DNA of 64,000 bases from Kappaphycus alvarezii (taxonomy: Eukaryota > Rhodophyta > Florideophyceae > Gigartinales > Solieriaceae), in NCBI GenBank assembly GCA_002205965.3, contig NADL03000496.1:62001-126000 (forward strand). Reading direction: 5' to 3'. The position numbers and the translations under genes are program-made. Shown here one piece after another: positions 39,340 through 50,706 of the stretch. The notes beneath the pieces were generated by a model. That model was not told where the DNA came from and ran no database searches. It saw only the letters and a program-made list of their open reading frames with translations. The first letter of the stretch is position 1, and every line of letters starts with the position of its first letter.

Positions 39340-39579
39340 GGCAGACAGGAAGAATTCCGAAAATGCATGCTAGACTCTGCTTGCATCAGGCATATTTCAA
39401 ATAATCGCTCTCATTTTGCAATACAGGAGCCAAGTGAGGGAACCATACAAGTAGGCAGCAATGAAACTATGAAGTCGTTTGGCTGTGGTACTGTTTTTGC
39501 TGAGACATTTTTGCATGGCGTGAAGCACAAAGTGGAGTTGCAGGGCGTATTGTACGGTCCGGAGATGTTTTTAACCTAA
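39340..39579 (+). pseudogene. Copia aspartic protease remnant
   Basis: The frame reads MLDSACIRHISNNRSHFA, matching the copia protease start LDSGAS.H, with Ala replacing the catalytic-loop Gly. It continues KVELQGVLYGPEMFL and stops at 39579. The GAG-pre-integrase segment (LHKRLGHCSD, near 39790-39820) lies beyond the stop. Confidence 0.75.
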
Positions 39580-39779
39580 TTTTTGTATCATGCCTACGGA
39601 AGAATAACTTCTGGATGATTATAGATGTGGACGATAAGACCCTAGGCGCGGTCAGTTAAAGATTTTTCACAAGCCTACTCAAGTTGTGAGACTAGCTGAC
39701 CAGCAGACCCAGGATGGTCTTTTTGAGGCATTGATTTATGTTAGAATTCAAGAAAAAGCGCATGTGTCGTGTGTGAATG

Positions 39780-40362
39780 AGGCAAATGTTTTGCATAAGA
39801 GGCTCGGTCACTGTAGTGACGCTGTTTTGATAAATTTTATTCCCCACGTCTGTGGATTATAAAAAAAGGGCGTGAAGCGCACTAGGAGTGCGACTCGTGC
39901 GAGCTTGGGAAGGCTGCTAGGGTACCACGCAAACCTGTTTCAATCAAGGACGCAACCGCTGCAAAACCGTTGGAGCACGTTTATATCGACTTTGTCGGAT
40001 CACTGAAAGACATGTTACTAGGGAGGGCAAAGTACTTCGCCACAATGTTGGACTCCTACAGCAGTTTCTCGCCAGTAAGTTTCTTAGATCGCAAGAGTAA
40101 GGCGGGAGATGCTGTTATTAGTATGACTAGTGAGATAGAAGGGATGTTCAAGAGTAAGACCAAAATGCGGAGGTCGACTGGGTGCAACGCAATTAAATGG
40201 TTGCGCTCAGATGGTGGAGGAGAGTATACCGGCCATGAATTCACCGAATTGTTAGACAGGTGCGGAATTATGCATGAGACTACAACGGCTTACTCGCCGG
40301 AGTCCAATGGATGTGTTGAACGCCTGCACAGAACGCTCCTCGACATGGTACGTAAGATTTAA
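39780..40362 (+). pseudogene. Copia integrase
   Basis: The H2C2 finger is seen in LHKRLGHC and CELGKAA-like sequence near 39895-39915, with a stop between. The open frame 39970-40362 has the catalytic triad: VYIDFVG (Asp), WLRSDGGGEY (Asp) and YSPESNGCVERLHRTL (Glu). The frame breaks at 40362 and resumes in 40434. Confidence 0.88.
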
Positions 40363-40433
40363 TCAAAATGAAAAATCCGCGCCACGAACTCTAGGCCGAG
40401 ACGATTTATACAGCATGCTTCATTCGTACCCGC

Positions 40434-41258
40434 TTGATTACAAGCAGCTGTAAGGAGAACAGTACGCCTTACGAAATCATTTGGGGACGGAAACCTAATG
40501 TGGGACTTATTAGAGTGTTCGGCAGTCGGTCGCTTGTGTGCAAGCCCAGAAAGAAAAGGAACGGAAAGTTTGATACACGTAATAGGGAAGGCGTTCTAGT
40601 AGGCTTCTGTCGAGGTGACGCTTACTGTGTCATGATGTTGAGCGAAAACCGCATTGTGGAGAGCAAGGATGTAATATTTTATGAGACCTTGGATCCGACA
40701 GGCGTAAAAATAAATGACGTCGCTGAGTTTGATTTTTCTGACCCAAAAGTAATTTTTGATGACGATAAAATTGAAGGAGAGCAAAATTGGGTCGCGAAGC
40801 CGGAGAATTTACGTGAAAGAGAGGGAGTTATTTCCAATGTGAGGCAGACTGAGCCCGATTTGAGTAATTGTGTGTCAGATGGAGGCGTACAACATCATCA
40901 AGACCATGACATCTCAATCAATGATTTGAAGTACTATCCTGCATTGCCTCGCAGGACAAGTCGTACCACTGGAGAACCGCCAAGTAAATTTGGGTACGAA
41001 GAACCTGCACATGCATTTTTAGTGTTGGAATCTGAGAAAGCCTCGAATGAAATGCCGGTAACATATCAAAATGCAATGCAGACACCGGATTCTTCAAAAT
41101 GGAAGGAGGCAAGAGACATGGAGTTCAAAACATTGACAGATATGGAGACTTGGCAGCTGGGTAAATCACATTCTGGAAGAGAGGTGATCAAAATTAAATG
41201 GGTATTCAATACAGAGAAGACGGGGAAGGTAATCTTTCCCACTATAAGGCAAGGTTAG
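40434..41258 (+). CDS. Copia integrase C-terminal region and RT start
   Basis: The 274-codon frame begins NSTPYEIIWGRKPNVGLIRVFG (the copia post-core block) and RNREGVLVGFCRGD. A non-conserved acidic linker follows (residues 95-200). RT begins at WKEARDMEFKTLTDMETWQL and IKIKWVFNTEKTG. The frame then shifts by one base into 41198-41428. Confidence 0.85.
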   Translation: MITSSCKENSTPYEIIWGRKPNVGLIRVFGSRSLVCKPRKKRNGKFDTRNREGVLVGFCRGDAYCVMMLSENRIVESKDVIFYETLDPTGVKINDVAEFDFSDPKVIFDDDKIEGEQNWVAKPENLREREGVISNVRQTEPDLSNCVSDGGVQHHQDHDISINDLKYYPALPRRTSRTTGEPPSKFGYEEPAHAFLVLESEKASNEMPVTYQNAMQTPDSSKWKEARDMEFKTLTDMETWQLGKSHSGREVIKIKWVFNTEKTGKVIFPTIRQG

Positions 41259-42556
41259 TCGCCAAGGGCTTCTCGCAGGTTGCAGGTGTGGATTATGGGG
41301 AGGTTTTCTCCCCTGTTACTAGGTATGCGACTGTGCAGCTCATGCTAGCATTGGCAGCATTGCTTTGCAGGAAGCGAATTTTGATTGACGTTAAGAATGC
41401 TTTTGTGAACACTCCGCTACAAAAATAAGTCTATGTGGACCAGCCAGATAGATTTGTGCATGATGGAAAAGGGGACTTCGTATATATGCCAAAGAAAGTC
41501 ATGTATGGTTTAAAGTAAGCATCAGGAGAGTGGAACAAGCATCTACACGAATTTCTGGTACAGTTAAAGTGCAGAAAATTGCACGCAGACCCGACGGTTT
41601 ACCTCTGGAAGAATAAGGGTAATCTTGTGATTTTTGTTATCTATGTAGACGATATCTTGTTGCTGTCCGAAACTGATAAGTCTCTTCGTCACGTAAATGA
41701 GCATTTCAAAAGAAAGGTTAAGATTCTTGTGTCTAATAATATTGAAAATTTACTAGGTTTTTTAGTTCATGATACAGGTAACTGCATCAACCTACATAAT
41801 AGTCCCATGGTGAAGCATGTTTTGGAACACTTTCAGATGACGAATTGTAAATCCGCATCTAATCCTTTGCCACCATCACTAGATTTGAGTACTGGTTCGA
41901 ATGGTTCGCTCAGTGATCAAATGGCTTACAGGAAATTAATTGGCGCATTGTCACATTCGGCAAATACAGTCAGACCAGACATCTCATATGCAGTCGGGTA
42001 CTTGAGCAGTGTTATGCATAAATCAACAGAGCAGCTATGGAAGGCAGCGAAACATGTCCTCCGATACTTGCAGGGAATCCGTGAGCCTGGGGTTTGCTAC
42101 TACTCAGGGGAAGAGAAGAATTTAGACGCATTTTCTGATGCAGATTGGAGGCAAGAGAAGCTTGATAGGAAGTCTATCTCAGGAATGGTTATAATAAGCA
42201 TTGGTAGTCCAATAAGTTGGTGTTCCAAAATGCAGACAGTTGTAGCCCAAAGCTCGAAAGAAGCAGAATTTGTTGCATTGGCGGACTGTATTAGAGGCGT
42301 TTTATGGATGAGGAAGTTTTGTCCCATGTTGACACAGATAGTTGACAAGGGAATTGTGAACGCTTTATTCGGTGTCAAGATTGGGGAGGATAGCCAGGCG
42401 TGTATTGCTGATACTGAGAATCCTGTTTTGTCTGAAATCTCCAAACATATTGATCTTAAGTATCAGTTTGTTATTGATCATGTTCGAAAGGGTGATGTGA
42501 AGTTACGGTATTTATGTACCAACGAAATGGTTGCTGCCATACTAACGAAGAACTGA
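41198..42556 (+). pseudogene. Copia reverse transcriptase and RNase H
   Basis: Frame 41198-41428 reads YKARLVAKGFSQVAGVDYGE, RILIDVKNAFVNTPLQ (first catalytic Asp). In-frame stops follow at 41426 and 41516. The 325-codon frame 41579-42556 has IYVDDILLL (YVDD at residues 22-25), DISYAVGYLS, the RNase H residues in FSDADW (187-190), SSKEAEFVAL (225-230) and ADTENPVLSEISKHIDLKY, ending VAAILTKN. Two point stops are the main defects. Confidence 0.92.
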
Positions 42557-42928
42557 GAAGCTCAAAAATTCTCGCATATGGTTCGTTTATGGGTATGGTC
42601 AAACGTAAAACTTAACATAGCGATTGAAATGTCTCCTCGAGGGGGAGTGTTATGAGCTGACGAGGAAACACGACGAATAATGTTGTTGTGTTTTCCTGAT
42701 CTTTAGTGGAGAATGACGATTTTGTTATTTACTCATACATTCTACTATGGAGAGTATAGCTGCGGTAAGCTCTCGCAGCTGAGTTGAATAGTAACTATTT
42801 TTCTTAGTGAAGGTCGCTTAGAGTTTTCTGACCCAATTTTGTATTAATGGTGTGAGGCTAGCTTTGTCCTTGAAAGAGAAAAAGACAAGTAAAGAAAAAC
42901 CGATTCCTTTTGCCATCATAAGAATAAC

Positions 42929-43120
42929 TTCTATATGTAATGGGCGAGCGTTGGCGAACCTTACGTTTTCAAACGAAAAAAAGCCCCTTAACCATAAACT
43001 GTTTTCGTGCCTAGAAATTAACGGACCAATAAGAGCCCTGAAAGTAAGTGCCATGTTGATGAAGGTAATAGAGGTTGAAGCTGAAAGGGAATGTTGGATA
43101 AGGAAGGTGGGGGAATGAAA
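42929..43120 (-). pseudogene. First half of gypsy post-integrase domain 1
   Basis: The minus strand reads SASTSITFINMALTFRALIG, SLWLRGFFSFENVRFANARP and HIEV, aligning with YINICLCLRTLNG, LLIRILFSFQNGRFTEAGP and FVEV of the complete domain. It continues across the copia insertion to 38071. Confidence 0.65.
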
Positions 43121-43885
43121 GGAAGTTCGCCAGCTCTGGCCAGATTTTACTTGGAGGTGCTCAAGTCGCAACTTATATAGAACTATTTCGCCACACTCGC
43201 ACTCAACTCTTACTCTAACTAAACCCTAGCCATCTAAGCGGGACACTCAATACTACCAATCATCATAAGACATGACATAGTAACACTGGCACAAATTCAT
43301 GCCAGCTTACAACTAACAGTGCACAACGGTGCACAACACTACATCACGTCATCATGTGTATGCACTAACTCACCAACTGCACGTAACCACACTATCACTA
43401 CACGTCCCCAAATTCACAACACAACTCTTACACATGCAACGACGTGTATACACGCAACTACTGTAATCGCCACCACTGTACTTGACTCATCACCATAGTG
43501 CATCAACACCCATCAACCTGTGCTGTATGTCAACGTACATACCTGTCCACTCTGTACTGCACAGCCGTACTGTACAGCATAGCCATATGTACTAGCTACA
43601 CACGTGTACGCCAGAACAACCCACTAGAGCCACAACACTTGTACGCACCACGTTGCATGTGAGCATTTGCAGTAGCCAATCGGAAGCCCGTTTCACGTTG
43701 AGTTTGAGATGAGGCGCATATGCGCTTTCCAAACGGCACCCTCCAAAACAGCCCATGCTCCCCTGCACTTTTGGTTTTCAGTGACAGCACAGGGTCCACA
43801 GCCAACAGAAGAAATGTACAATCACTTGTGTTTCAACTTTTTGTCTCTTCAATAAACCAATCCATTCCCGTGCTCGCCTGCCGCC
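43121..43885. other. Unassigned segment with C/A-biased plus strand
   Basis: No reading frame or known element is seen. From about 43190 to 43600 the plus strand is strongly C+A rich, with many CACAC, ACTAC and GTAC words. An AATAAA lies near 43851. It takes the place where the integrase C-terminus of a gypsy element would be expected. Confidence 0.35.
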
Positions 43886-46195
43886 AATACTGAGCGTCAT
43901 TTAATTATGAACCAGTACATTCCTTGGGATATTGTAGGGTCCGTTTTCCGACATGATCCTTGAGATGGCCCTTTGACTGTTCCCACAATCCTCTCTGCCT
44001 TCTCGTTAGACGTAGAAGAATAGGCTAGAACCGAATTGCACTTAATTACGTTTTTCTTTACGAGTTTTGCAATAGATGTAGCCTTAAAGCAAAGCGGGTT
44101 GTCCGAAATGATTCTAGTAAGCAGGCCAAAAGGCTCGATTATTTCCTTCTTTATACAGTCAATGAGTACGTCGGCGGTAATGTCCTTAACTGGAAATACA
44201 GAGGGCCAACCTTTCAGGTTTCCAGCCCCCATGAGAAGTTATTTGTTCTCAGAAGGTGTTTCCTAGAAGGAGCCGGCGATCCAGGGAGAATTTCTCAAAT
44301 GGATGGTAATAGGAATAATGTGAGTATATTTGTATTTTTGGACTAGAGTGAACTTTTGGCAACTTTTGTGGCAACCATCGCACCTTTTCAAGAAGTTGTA
44401 GATCTCTCTGTGCACTTCCGGCCACCCAAACCCTCCGTGATGAGTTGTTTCGTTGCGCTAGAGCTTCAATGTCCTAATTGATCATAAAAGGTCCTCATAA
44501 TATCGCTTCTGTTTTTATTGGAGCTACTAGACCCGGTACTTGCTTTTTTCATCCGAAACAGCCTTCCTTTCCATACTGAAAATACTTTTTGATTTAATCT
44601 CATCCAGTCCCTGTGTCCCACAGCAAGTTTCGTGATTTCCATCTCCGTCAGACACCGAAATAGATTTTAACTTGGCTTCGAAGTCAGCCGGTCCATCCAT
44701 ATCAACGTAGATTACTCCGGCAGTATTTTCTTCCACTTCTTCGACGTTTTGTTTCGAATCCTTGGATTTGGAAAGTAAAAAAGCTGGTCGGTTTATTCTT
44801 TCCGACCAGTAACTGATTTTTAGTCGGTATTCTGCGAGTAAATCGAGCTATTGCGCCAAGCGGTTGTGGATATCTATCTTCTTTAACGATATTTTGAGGG
44901 CCTCGTGATATGTTATCAGCACACACTTTCCTAGGGAGAGAAGGTAGACATGGAATTTTCAAAGCGCAAACATTACAGCAAGGGCCTCTTTCTCGCATAG
45001 TGTACCCATTCTTTCAGCATCATTCATTGTATTACTCGCAAACTTTACTGGGTTTTATTTACCGATTCATCTCTCTGGGACAAAATGGCGCAGACTGAAT
45101 TCTCCGAAGGGTCAGTTTCGACTTTGGGTGATATCCCCAAGTCCAGATGTACGATTACAAGTGATTCACACGTTTTTTTAGCTCGATGAAAAATTTTCTA
45201 TTTCCGGGGCCCAGAAAAACTTCCCGTTGTTTGGAATTAATGAGTGTAGAGGCCCATATATCTTCACAAAACCCTGAAAACTGTTTATAGAACGATGCGA
45301 GGCCAATAAAGCTACGCAGATCTGTTTTTGAAGTTAGTTTGGGAGCACTTTTTATCCTAGAAGTCTTTTTCGAATCAAATCTTGTACTGCTGGCGTCCAC
45401 CGCATGGCCAAGTAATTTGATAGAGGTTTTCGAGAAGAAGCATTTTTTCTGTTTGATTTTCAAATAAAACCGTGAGATCCGTTCCATCACTACCCTACTG
45501 TGGTCCAGGTGGGATTCGATGGATTCCGAAATTATCAGCACTTTGTCTACATCTACCCTTACAAGAGATAGCTGCTTCAATTCTTCATTCATCAGTATTT
45601 GAAATGTTGCCGCTGCGTTCATAAAATCAAATGGCAGTACTTCGAACCCGGAAGAACCTAGTTTGCAGGTTAATTTCGTCATGGATTTGCATTTCTCAGA
45701 GACTGGTATCGGCTGATATACTGTTTCAAAATCTACATTCGTAAAGTGGCAGCATCCTTTCAATTTTTCGGGAATCTTTTCCATGTTTGGGAGAGTGATT
45801 TGATGTGTGATCATTGTTTGGTTACGTAAGCGATGGTCGATGCATAATCTCGGACTTCCCACCCCTATTGGGAACGATCACAACTGGGAGAGATCAGGCT
45901 GACGAAGTCGGCTTAATAATTCCATCTTGTAACATAGTGGTGGCGTTTTCTTGTATGATTCCCTCCGACCTTGGTGGTTGCCGCCTTGTTCTGTGATAAA
46001 CTGGGTCGGTATTAATCAGCTCGAATTAGTGCGTGACATGTATTAGGGTAAATTGTGACTCCCAAGCAATATAGGCCATAAATTCATTTGAGGTAAGTAT
46101 TACAGCAATTTTCTTCGCTTTAAGGACAGAAAAGAGCTTTAGTTTCTCATGAATGGCCTCCAATATTCCGATTTGTGCATCAACTCTATGATGTT
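43886..46195 (-). mobile_element. Diverged gypsy remnant, minus strand
   Basis: The sense order RT, RNase H, integrase is kept. Integrase (43897-44232) reads VLIDCIKKEIIEPFG, IISDNPLCFKATSI (second Asp) and NEKAERIVGTVK (Glu). RNase H traces lie at 44700-45140. RT is at 45155-45862. The 5' LTR remnant is at 46196-46640. Decay is far advanced compared with family 1. Confidence 0.8.
45155..45862 (-). pseudogene. Reverse transcriptase of diverged gypsy remnant
   Basis: The 235-codon frame reads RLCIDHRLRNQTM, LPNMEKIPEKLKGCCHFTNV, FEVLPFDFMNAAATFQILMN and VRVDVDKVLIIS. The catalytic box YIDD has become VDKV and SIDLYTGYWQ is altered, so the polymerase is dead even though the frame is open. KKCFFSKTSIKLLGHAVD and RSFIGLASFYKQFS mark the connection. 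Confidence 0.85.
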
Positions 46196-46640
46196 TGATA
46201 GCGGAAAATCGTCTGGAAAAGAGATACTCAGAACTATTTACTCCAAGAAGGAGTTGTTGCCAACTACAATAGCGCTACCGTGGTATAGTTGAACGAACAA
46301 AAAGGGTGGGGTAAGGACGAAAGTTGAGAGGACTATAAGCAAATATACAAGGGGAAGGGTCTACCACTGATGCTCTGTGACCAGCGTGAGAACAATGGTT
46401 CTAGGGTCTGAAGTTGACTCTCAACTTCCTACTACTCGGGACTTGGCTTGAAGGTGTCTGCCAGCTTCCTTGACCTCCACAAGAGGAAGCAGTTTACTCG
46501 GCTTATATAGACTTTTGGCTACCCCTAAAGTCTCCATCTGACATACTAATATCCATAAAATACATTCAAGGGAATCGGGTGAACCAGAGAGACTATTAGA
46601 AGATATTTCCTTAAGGTAAATATCTAGGTGCCATACCCAT
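46196..46640 (-). mobile_element. Partial 5' LTR of gypsy family 2 type
   Basis: The sequence from TGATAGCGG (46196) upward matches the R-U5 end and TATATA region (near 46502-46508) of the solo LTR at 15631-16996. It fades out near 46640. No primer-binding site is recognisable at its inner edge. Confidence 0.7.
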
Positions 46641-47049
46641 GCCCTCCACCCATCGGCCAGGGGTGTGAATTAATGTGGCCATAATATAGACCTTTCAGAG
46701 TCACTCTTAGTGTCACCTAGAATTCTTAGTATCACCCAGAACCTGGACCTGTACTGACATCTATTATGGCAGAGTGTCTTGAAATAAAAAATGAACCCAT
46801 GAATTTTCCACACTCATCGAAATTAAAAATATCTTGCAAATTCAGATGCTGCAAAAATATCTTGCAAATTACGATACTGTATCAAGCCGTGCAACAAGTC
46901 GCCCACTTTCTCGCCAGCAAGCGTGGTACCTCTGGTGCCGCCCAGAAACATTCGCTCCTCGTTAGATTCGTATTCATGATTTTCCAATACGTTGCTACGT
47001 CCGATAATCGGCGGTGTCTTGAACAAACCACCGATTTGGCCTCTGCTGT

Positions 47050-47604
47050 GCAAAATAATTGGGATAGGTACATCCAAAAAATAAATAGTTCCAACTTGAA
47101 TAAATAAATAAATGTCACATTTGGACTTAGAATGAATAATGAATAGAAAACCAAATGTAATGATAGCTAATCGAGGGGAATATTTCGATGGCCCTAGGAT
47201 ATGAAAATTTATTGCTAATAACCTAGGGCTATTTATACTCTACACCAGGTTGGACCTGCTACAAAAATCAGGTAAGCCGTACAATAATTTTGGTAGACTT
47301 GATTCGGATTCATCAATAATTATTGCAGTATTTTCCAGGTAATCACTCATCCAGATATTAATTAGTTGGCAGCATAAATGCAATAAGTATAGACTGTATA
47401 ATATAAAACCCAAAATGTAGGACACAACAATTATTTCACACTGAATTCAGCATAAAATAGGTCCAGTGTAAAATAGATAAATTTATTCCTTGATTATTCA
47501 CAATAAATATAAATTGTGGGCCTCTATAAAAAAGTATTGCTCCACAATTTAGCATCATTGTAGGACACCGGGATGGAGATTAAAATATTTGGTCAATTTT
47601 CACA
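47050..47604 (-). mobile_element. 3' LTR of copia-like family 4
   Basis: A 555-bp LTR with sense start TGTGAAAATT at 47604, homologous to the solo LTR at 7049-7600. A purine tract (GAAAGGGGAAGTGG on the minus strand, 47605-47618) marks the sense upstream side, so this is a 3' LTR. No partner LTR is present at the other end (about 49397). Confidence 0.85.
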
Positions 47605-49397
47605 CCACTTCCCCTTTCAAATTTTGAACTAAATTTATCCTTTTGACTGAGATGAATCCCGAGATAAAATTTTACTCATATCCATAGGTATAGATCCGTC
47701 AAATAAGAGGAGCTTGAGCATGTCAGATACAGGACTGTCCTTATTTGTGAGCGGGTAGAAAGGAATAATTGAACCAGGTATCCATAGCATTTTCTTGATT
47801 TTGTTCGTTTTGAAATTATAACGAATTAATTGGACATCCGCTCTAATAGATTGTCTTCCGGCACACGACAAGTAGACAGAGGGTTGGATATATCTTTTGA
47901 ACTACCAGAAAAATGAAGAGGAGTATTGGTATTGAGAATTGTACTGTATGCTCTTGCAATAATTTTTCCTTCCTCGATAGCTTCACCAGCAGCTAATATT
48001 TCACCAGATGTAATAGATTTAACAGGACGCAGAGATAGATGTGAATGCCAATAAATTGTATGAAATATTGAATTACAATTTAAGGAGCCGATTAGCAATC
48101 CACCAATACATCCAAGTTGCACATTTGTCGAACCGGGTGGTTTTCCTGTATCATAAAAAGCTAAGACTGATAAATTGAAATTTCCAGAAACTTCCGGGCG
48201 CCGAAACGTGCTCGTAGAACCAAAAGAATTAAAATTCCGAAGCATAGAGGATTGAATAGATAAATCACGAACCAATGGATTTGACTTTTTCTGTTGTAAA
48301 TAATTTGCTGTAAAAGCAGACACTGGAGATGCAGCCATACACAAATAGAAAATTGAACCATTTACTGAATTAAAAGCGAAGTTTTCAAAAGAGTTCATTT
48401 CTTCATCAGGTTGTTTTCGAGGATTTCTTGATATTGAATGAGGTTCTAGTCCATTTAGTTTTTCATCAGCTGGGACATTAATTTTATATTCATCAAACTG
48501 CATAATTTTAACTTCATTGAAAATAAAAGATCCAGGACTATGTACGATTGTACCAAGCTTATATACTTTTACATGATCTTGAATAAATTGCCTCTTAATT
48601 TTATCTTGTCCAGTAATAAGTATATCATCGACCAATTTAACGAAAAGCTGAATTAATGATCCTTTGGAACTCATGAATAAAAATTGGGGTATATAAACGA
48701 CTGATTTCAATCCGATGTCAAAAAATGTGTTATCCGTGTGTATTAGCCATTTTGCATTCGCGTTGACTAAACCATATGAAGCAGACAGTAATAACCAATA
48801 AAAGGCTTTTTCCGAGCATTACCGAGGAGATCTCACATAAACATCTCGTAATGCTGATAATGCAGACTTGAAATCAACCTTTGATAAATTCCATTAAAAA
48901 ATTGTAGCAATTGATAAGAGAATTCTAATTTCCATCGGAGAAGAAGATTCCGAATCAGTTCTGAAATTATTTTTCTCCTTGTCCTCATTTCAATGCAGAG
49001 CAATTCGAGCCTTGCAATAATATTTTTCATGATCCAAAATTTTTATTTTGTATAAAACGTGACTGAATATTACATTTGAGTCGGGAGGAATGTTTGAAAC
49101 ATGAATATTTGAACAGGTAGTGAGAAAATTATTTTCTTCCATATTGTACGCATTTGAAATAATATGAGATGGAAGTCCAGATGCTTGATGAAGTAAAAGT
49201 TCTTTAGATCCAAACCTTTTATGATAAGAACTCAGATCTTTTGTTCCGATGATTTCAATTCCGTTCCAGGTAACAACTCAATTTCATGCGCATCAATTCC
49301 ACCATTTTCATCAACAGGGATATGAATTAAATTTTCAGGGTGTAGGGAATTAAGTTCGAATTCAATCGGAACATGTTCGAGAGATAACATGTTTTTA
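47605..49397 (-). mobile_element. Copia-like element, 5'-truncated internal region
   Basis: AT-rich internal part of the family 4 element. RT and RNase H remain (47826-48710), with RT traces further upstream to about 49030. The 5' half and 5' LTR are absent, yet the target flanks are intact apart from a shared CTG, which suggests truncation at integration rather than later deletion. Confidence 0.7.
47826..48710 (-). CDS. Copia-like RT end and RNase H
   Basis: The 294-codon frame has QLFVKLVDDILITGQD (YVDD-type box with Leu for Tyr), then a region around GLEPHSISRN and LCMAASPVSAFTANYLQ, and RNase H-like blocks FNLSVLAFYDTGKPPGS, IYWHSHLSLRPVKSITSGE and ILAAGEAIEEGK. The RNase H differs from the classical SDADW type seen in the copia at 38 kb, so this is a separate lineage. 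It contains no internal stops. Confidence 0.75.
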   Translation of the reverse strand: MKSVVYIPQFLFMSSKGSLIQLFVKLVDDILITGQDKIKRQFIQDHVKVYKLGTIVHSPGSFIFNEVKIMQFDEYKINVPADEKLNGLEPHSISRNPRKQPDEEMNSFENFAFNSVNGSIFYLCMAASPVSAFTANYLQQKKSNPLVRDLSIQSSMLRNFNSFGSTSTFRRPEVSGNFNLSVLAFYDTGKPPGSTNVQLGCIGGLLIGSLNCNSIFHTIYWHSHLSLRPVKSITSGEILAAGEAIEEGKIIARAYSTILNTNTPLHFSGSSKDISNPLSTCRVPEDNLLERMSN

Positions 49398-49673
49398 TAC
49401 TGTGTAGTCCCAGGCCCTGCGCTGTTATGGCGCTAATGGTCTCCAGAGTATTGATCATTAAAGGTGATGATTTCATACCGTATCCGAATTTGGTCCTCTT
49501 CTAGAATTTTTTGGGTGCAAATATAGTGCACATCAGTGTTACCACATCTTATTCTTCTTCTTGCTACTTCTATTGTTAGCGTTCACTGCAGATGCTATGT
49601 AGAAGTGGACATGCTCAACATGCCCAAAATGCACATTTATATTAATCGAGAAGAGTGTCAGAGGCACATTAAG

Positions 49674-49860
49674 GGGGAAGGTTTGGGTCTTTTACTCTTG
49701 GAAGATATATCCGATCTATCCCATGGTTTTCCAGACAACTATAATCGACTCAAAAAGGTATTCCGGCACAGTAATAGGAAAAGAACTACGCTCCCTAAAA
49801 GGCTACCTTCAAGCTAGCCATCAAGCAGGCCACATTGGACATGACGGCAGCTGCCACCAA
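49674..49860 (-). repeat. Gamma LINE 3' tail, minus strand, long form
   Basis: Starts GGGGGAAGGTTTGGGTC and extends past CAGTAATAGG, AACTACGCTCCCTAAAAGG to GCAGGCCACATTGGACATGA, i.e. into the C-terminal codons (SNAACL) of the gamma family. Confidence 0.85.
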
Positions 49861-50139
49861 TGACTAGTTCTCGTTTGCATATCAACGTTCTCCAGATAGT
49901 AATGTTCATGTGCGACTGCCTCAGTGTGACATATTGGTTCGGAGCGATGCACTTGTCATTTATCCTCTAATCGAAGGTAAGCACGTTCCTGAAAGCTGAG
50001 TGAGATATTGGTTCGCTCAAAATTTCTGCTTTGTCGTCAGATATGCAATGATTGTAAGACGGCAAGATTTAGTCTAATGGGTCCCACACCTAGATTAGAC
50101 CAGTCTAAGGATCTTGGATGAATTCCCATTTGAGGGTCA

Positions 50140-50240
50140 AAACGTTGGGTGTTTTACTCTTGGAAGATATATTTGATCTATCGTACAGTATTTCCACATG
50201 AACTAAAATAGACTCAAAGAGGTATACCAACGCATTAATG
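50140..50240 (-). repeat. Gamma LINE 3' tail, minus strand, diverged
   Basis: GTTGGGTGTTTTACTCTTGG to AGACTCAAAGAGGTATACC, with many substitutions. Between 49861 and 50139 I see no gene. Confidence 0.75.
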
Positions 50241-50706
50241 GCGGAGGAACTATGTTCATTTGGGGCGTTGCAAAAAGTTGATCGAAATTCATTTCCATGC
50301 TTTTTGCTACTCTTTCAAAACTCCAATGATTTCAACCCAATGGGAGCCAGTATCACCATAAAGGCCGAATATACGAACAAAGCAGCATGGCTTTGTTTCA
50401 TCACAAGGGCAAGCAGAGCTGTCTGAGGGATCTGAAACTACATGAAGAAAGCATGCAAATCAAAGAGTTGGTTTTTTAACGAATGAACTGAAAGTACCTA
50501 CAAACGATATCTTGCATTCTTTCGATTAGGGAAAGAAATCGATTTGGTTCTTTAATGTTTGAAAAGTGCAGCTCGGCTACCCCCCGGTGTATGCTAGTCG
50601 ACTAGGGTACTTGCAAGAGGAACATCAAAACTTTGCGCAACGGTAAGTTAGATAACAATAATAGTGCTGTCTGTAGTAGATTAACAGTTTTTCTCTCTTT
50701 TCACAA

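Larger units (their letters stand above)
38072..42923 (+). mobile_element. Ty1/copia element with both LTRs
   Basis: The LTRs are 38072-38346 and 42648-42923 (275 and 276 bp, start TGTTATGAGCTG, end TAAGA), diverged at many positions, so the insertion is not recent. The target duplication is ATAGC/ATAAC (38067-38071 and 42924-42928, one mismatch). Order: gag, protease, integrase, RT, RNase H, as in copia. A purine tract AGGGGGAG (42640-42647) precedes the 3' LTR. It is inserted in domain 1 of a minus-strand gypsy element; joining the flanks restores EVICYYD. No clear primer tRNA was recognised after the 5' LTR. Confidence 0.92.
46883..49534 (+). mobile_element. LINE, beta family, 3' end split by a copia-like LTR element
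   Basis: The left part (46883-47049) reads VAHFLASKRGTSGAAQKHSLL, matching 7720-7790. The right part (49398-49534) is the beta 3' UTR (CCCAGGCCCTGCGCTG, GAGTATTGATCATTAAAGG, TTTTTTGGGTGCAAAT). Between them lies a minus-strand LTR element (47050-49397). Confidence 0.8.

Noticed and set aside
49536..49817. Frame with a signal-peptide-like start (MLPHLILLLATS)
   Set aside because: The start codon is GTG, it begins at the edge of a LINE 3' UTR and runs into a gamma tail; no sign of a real gene.
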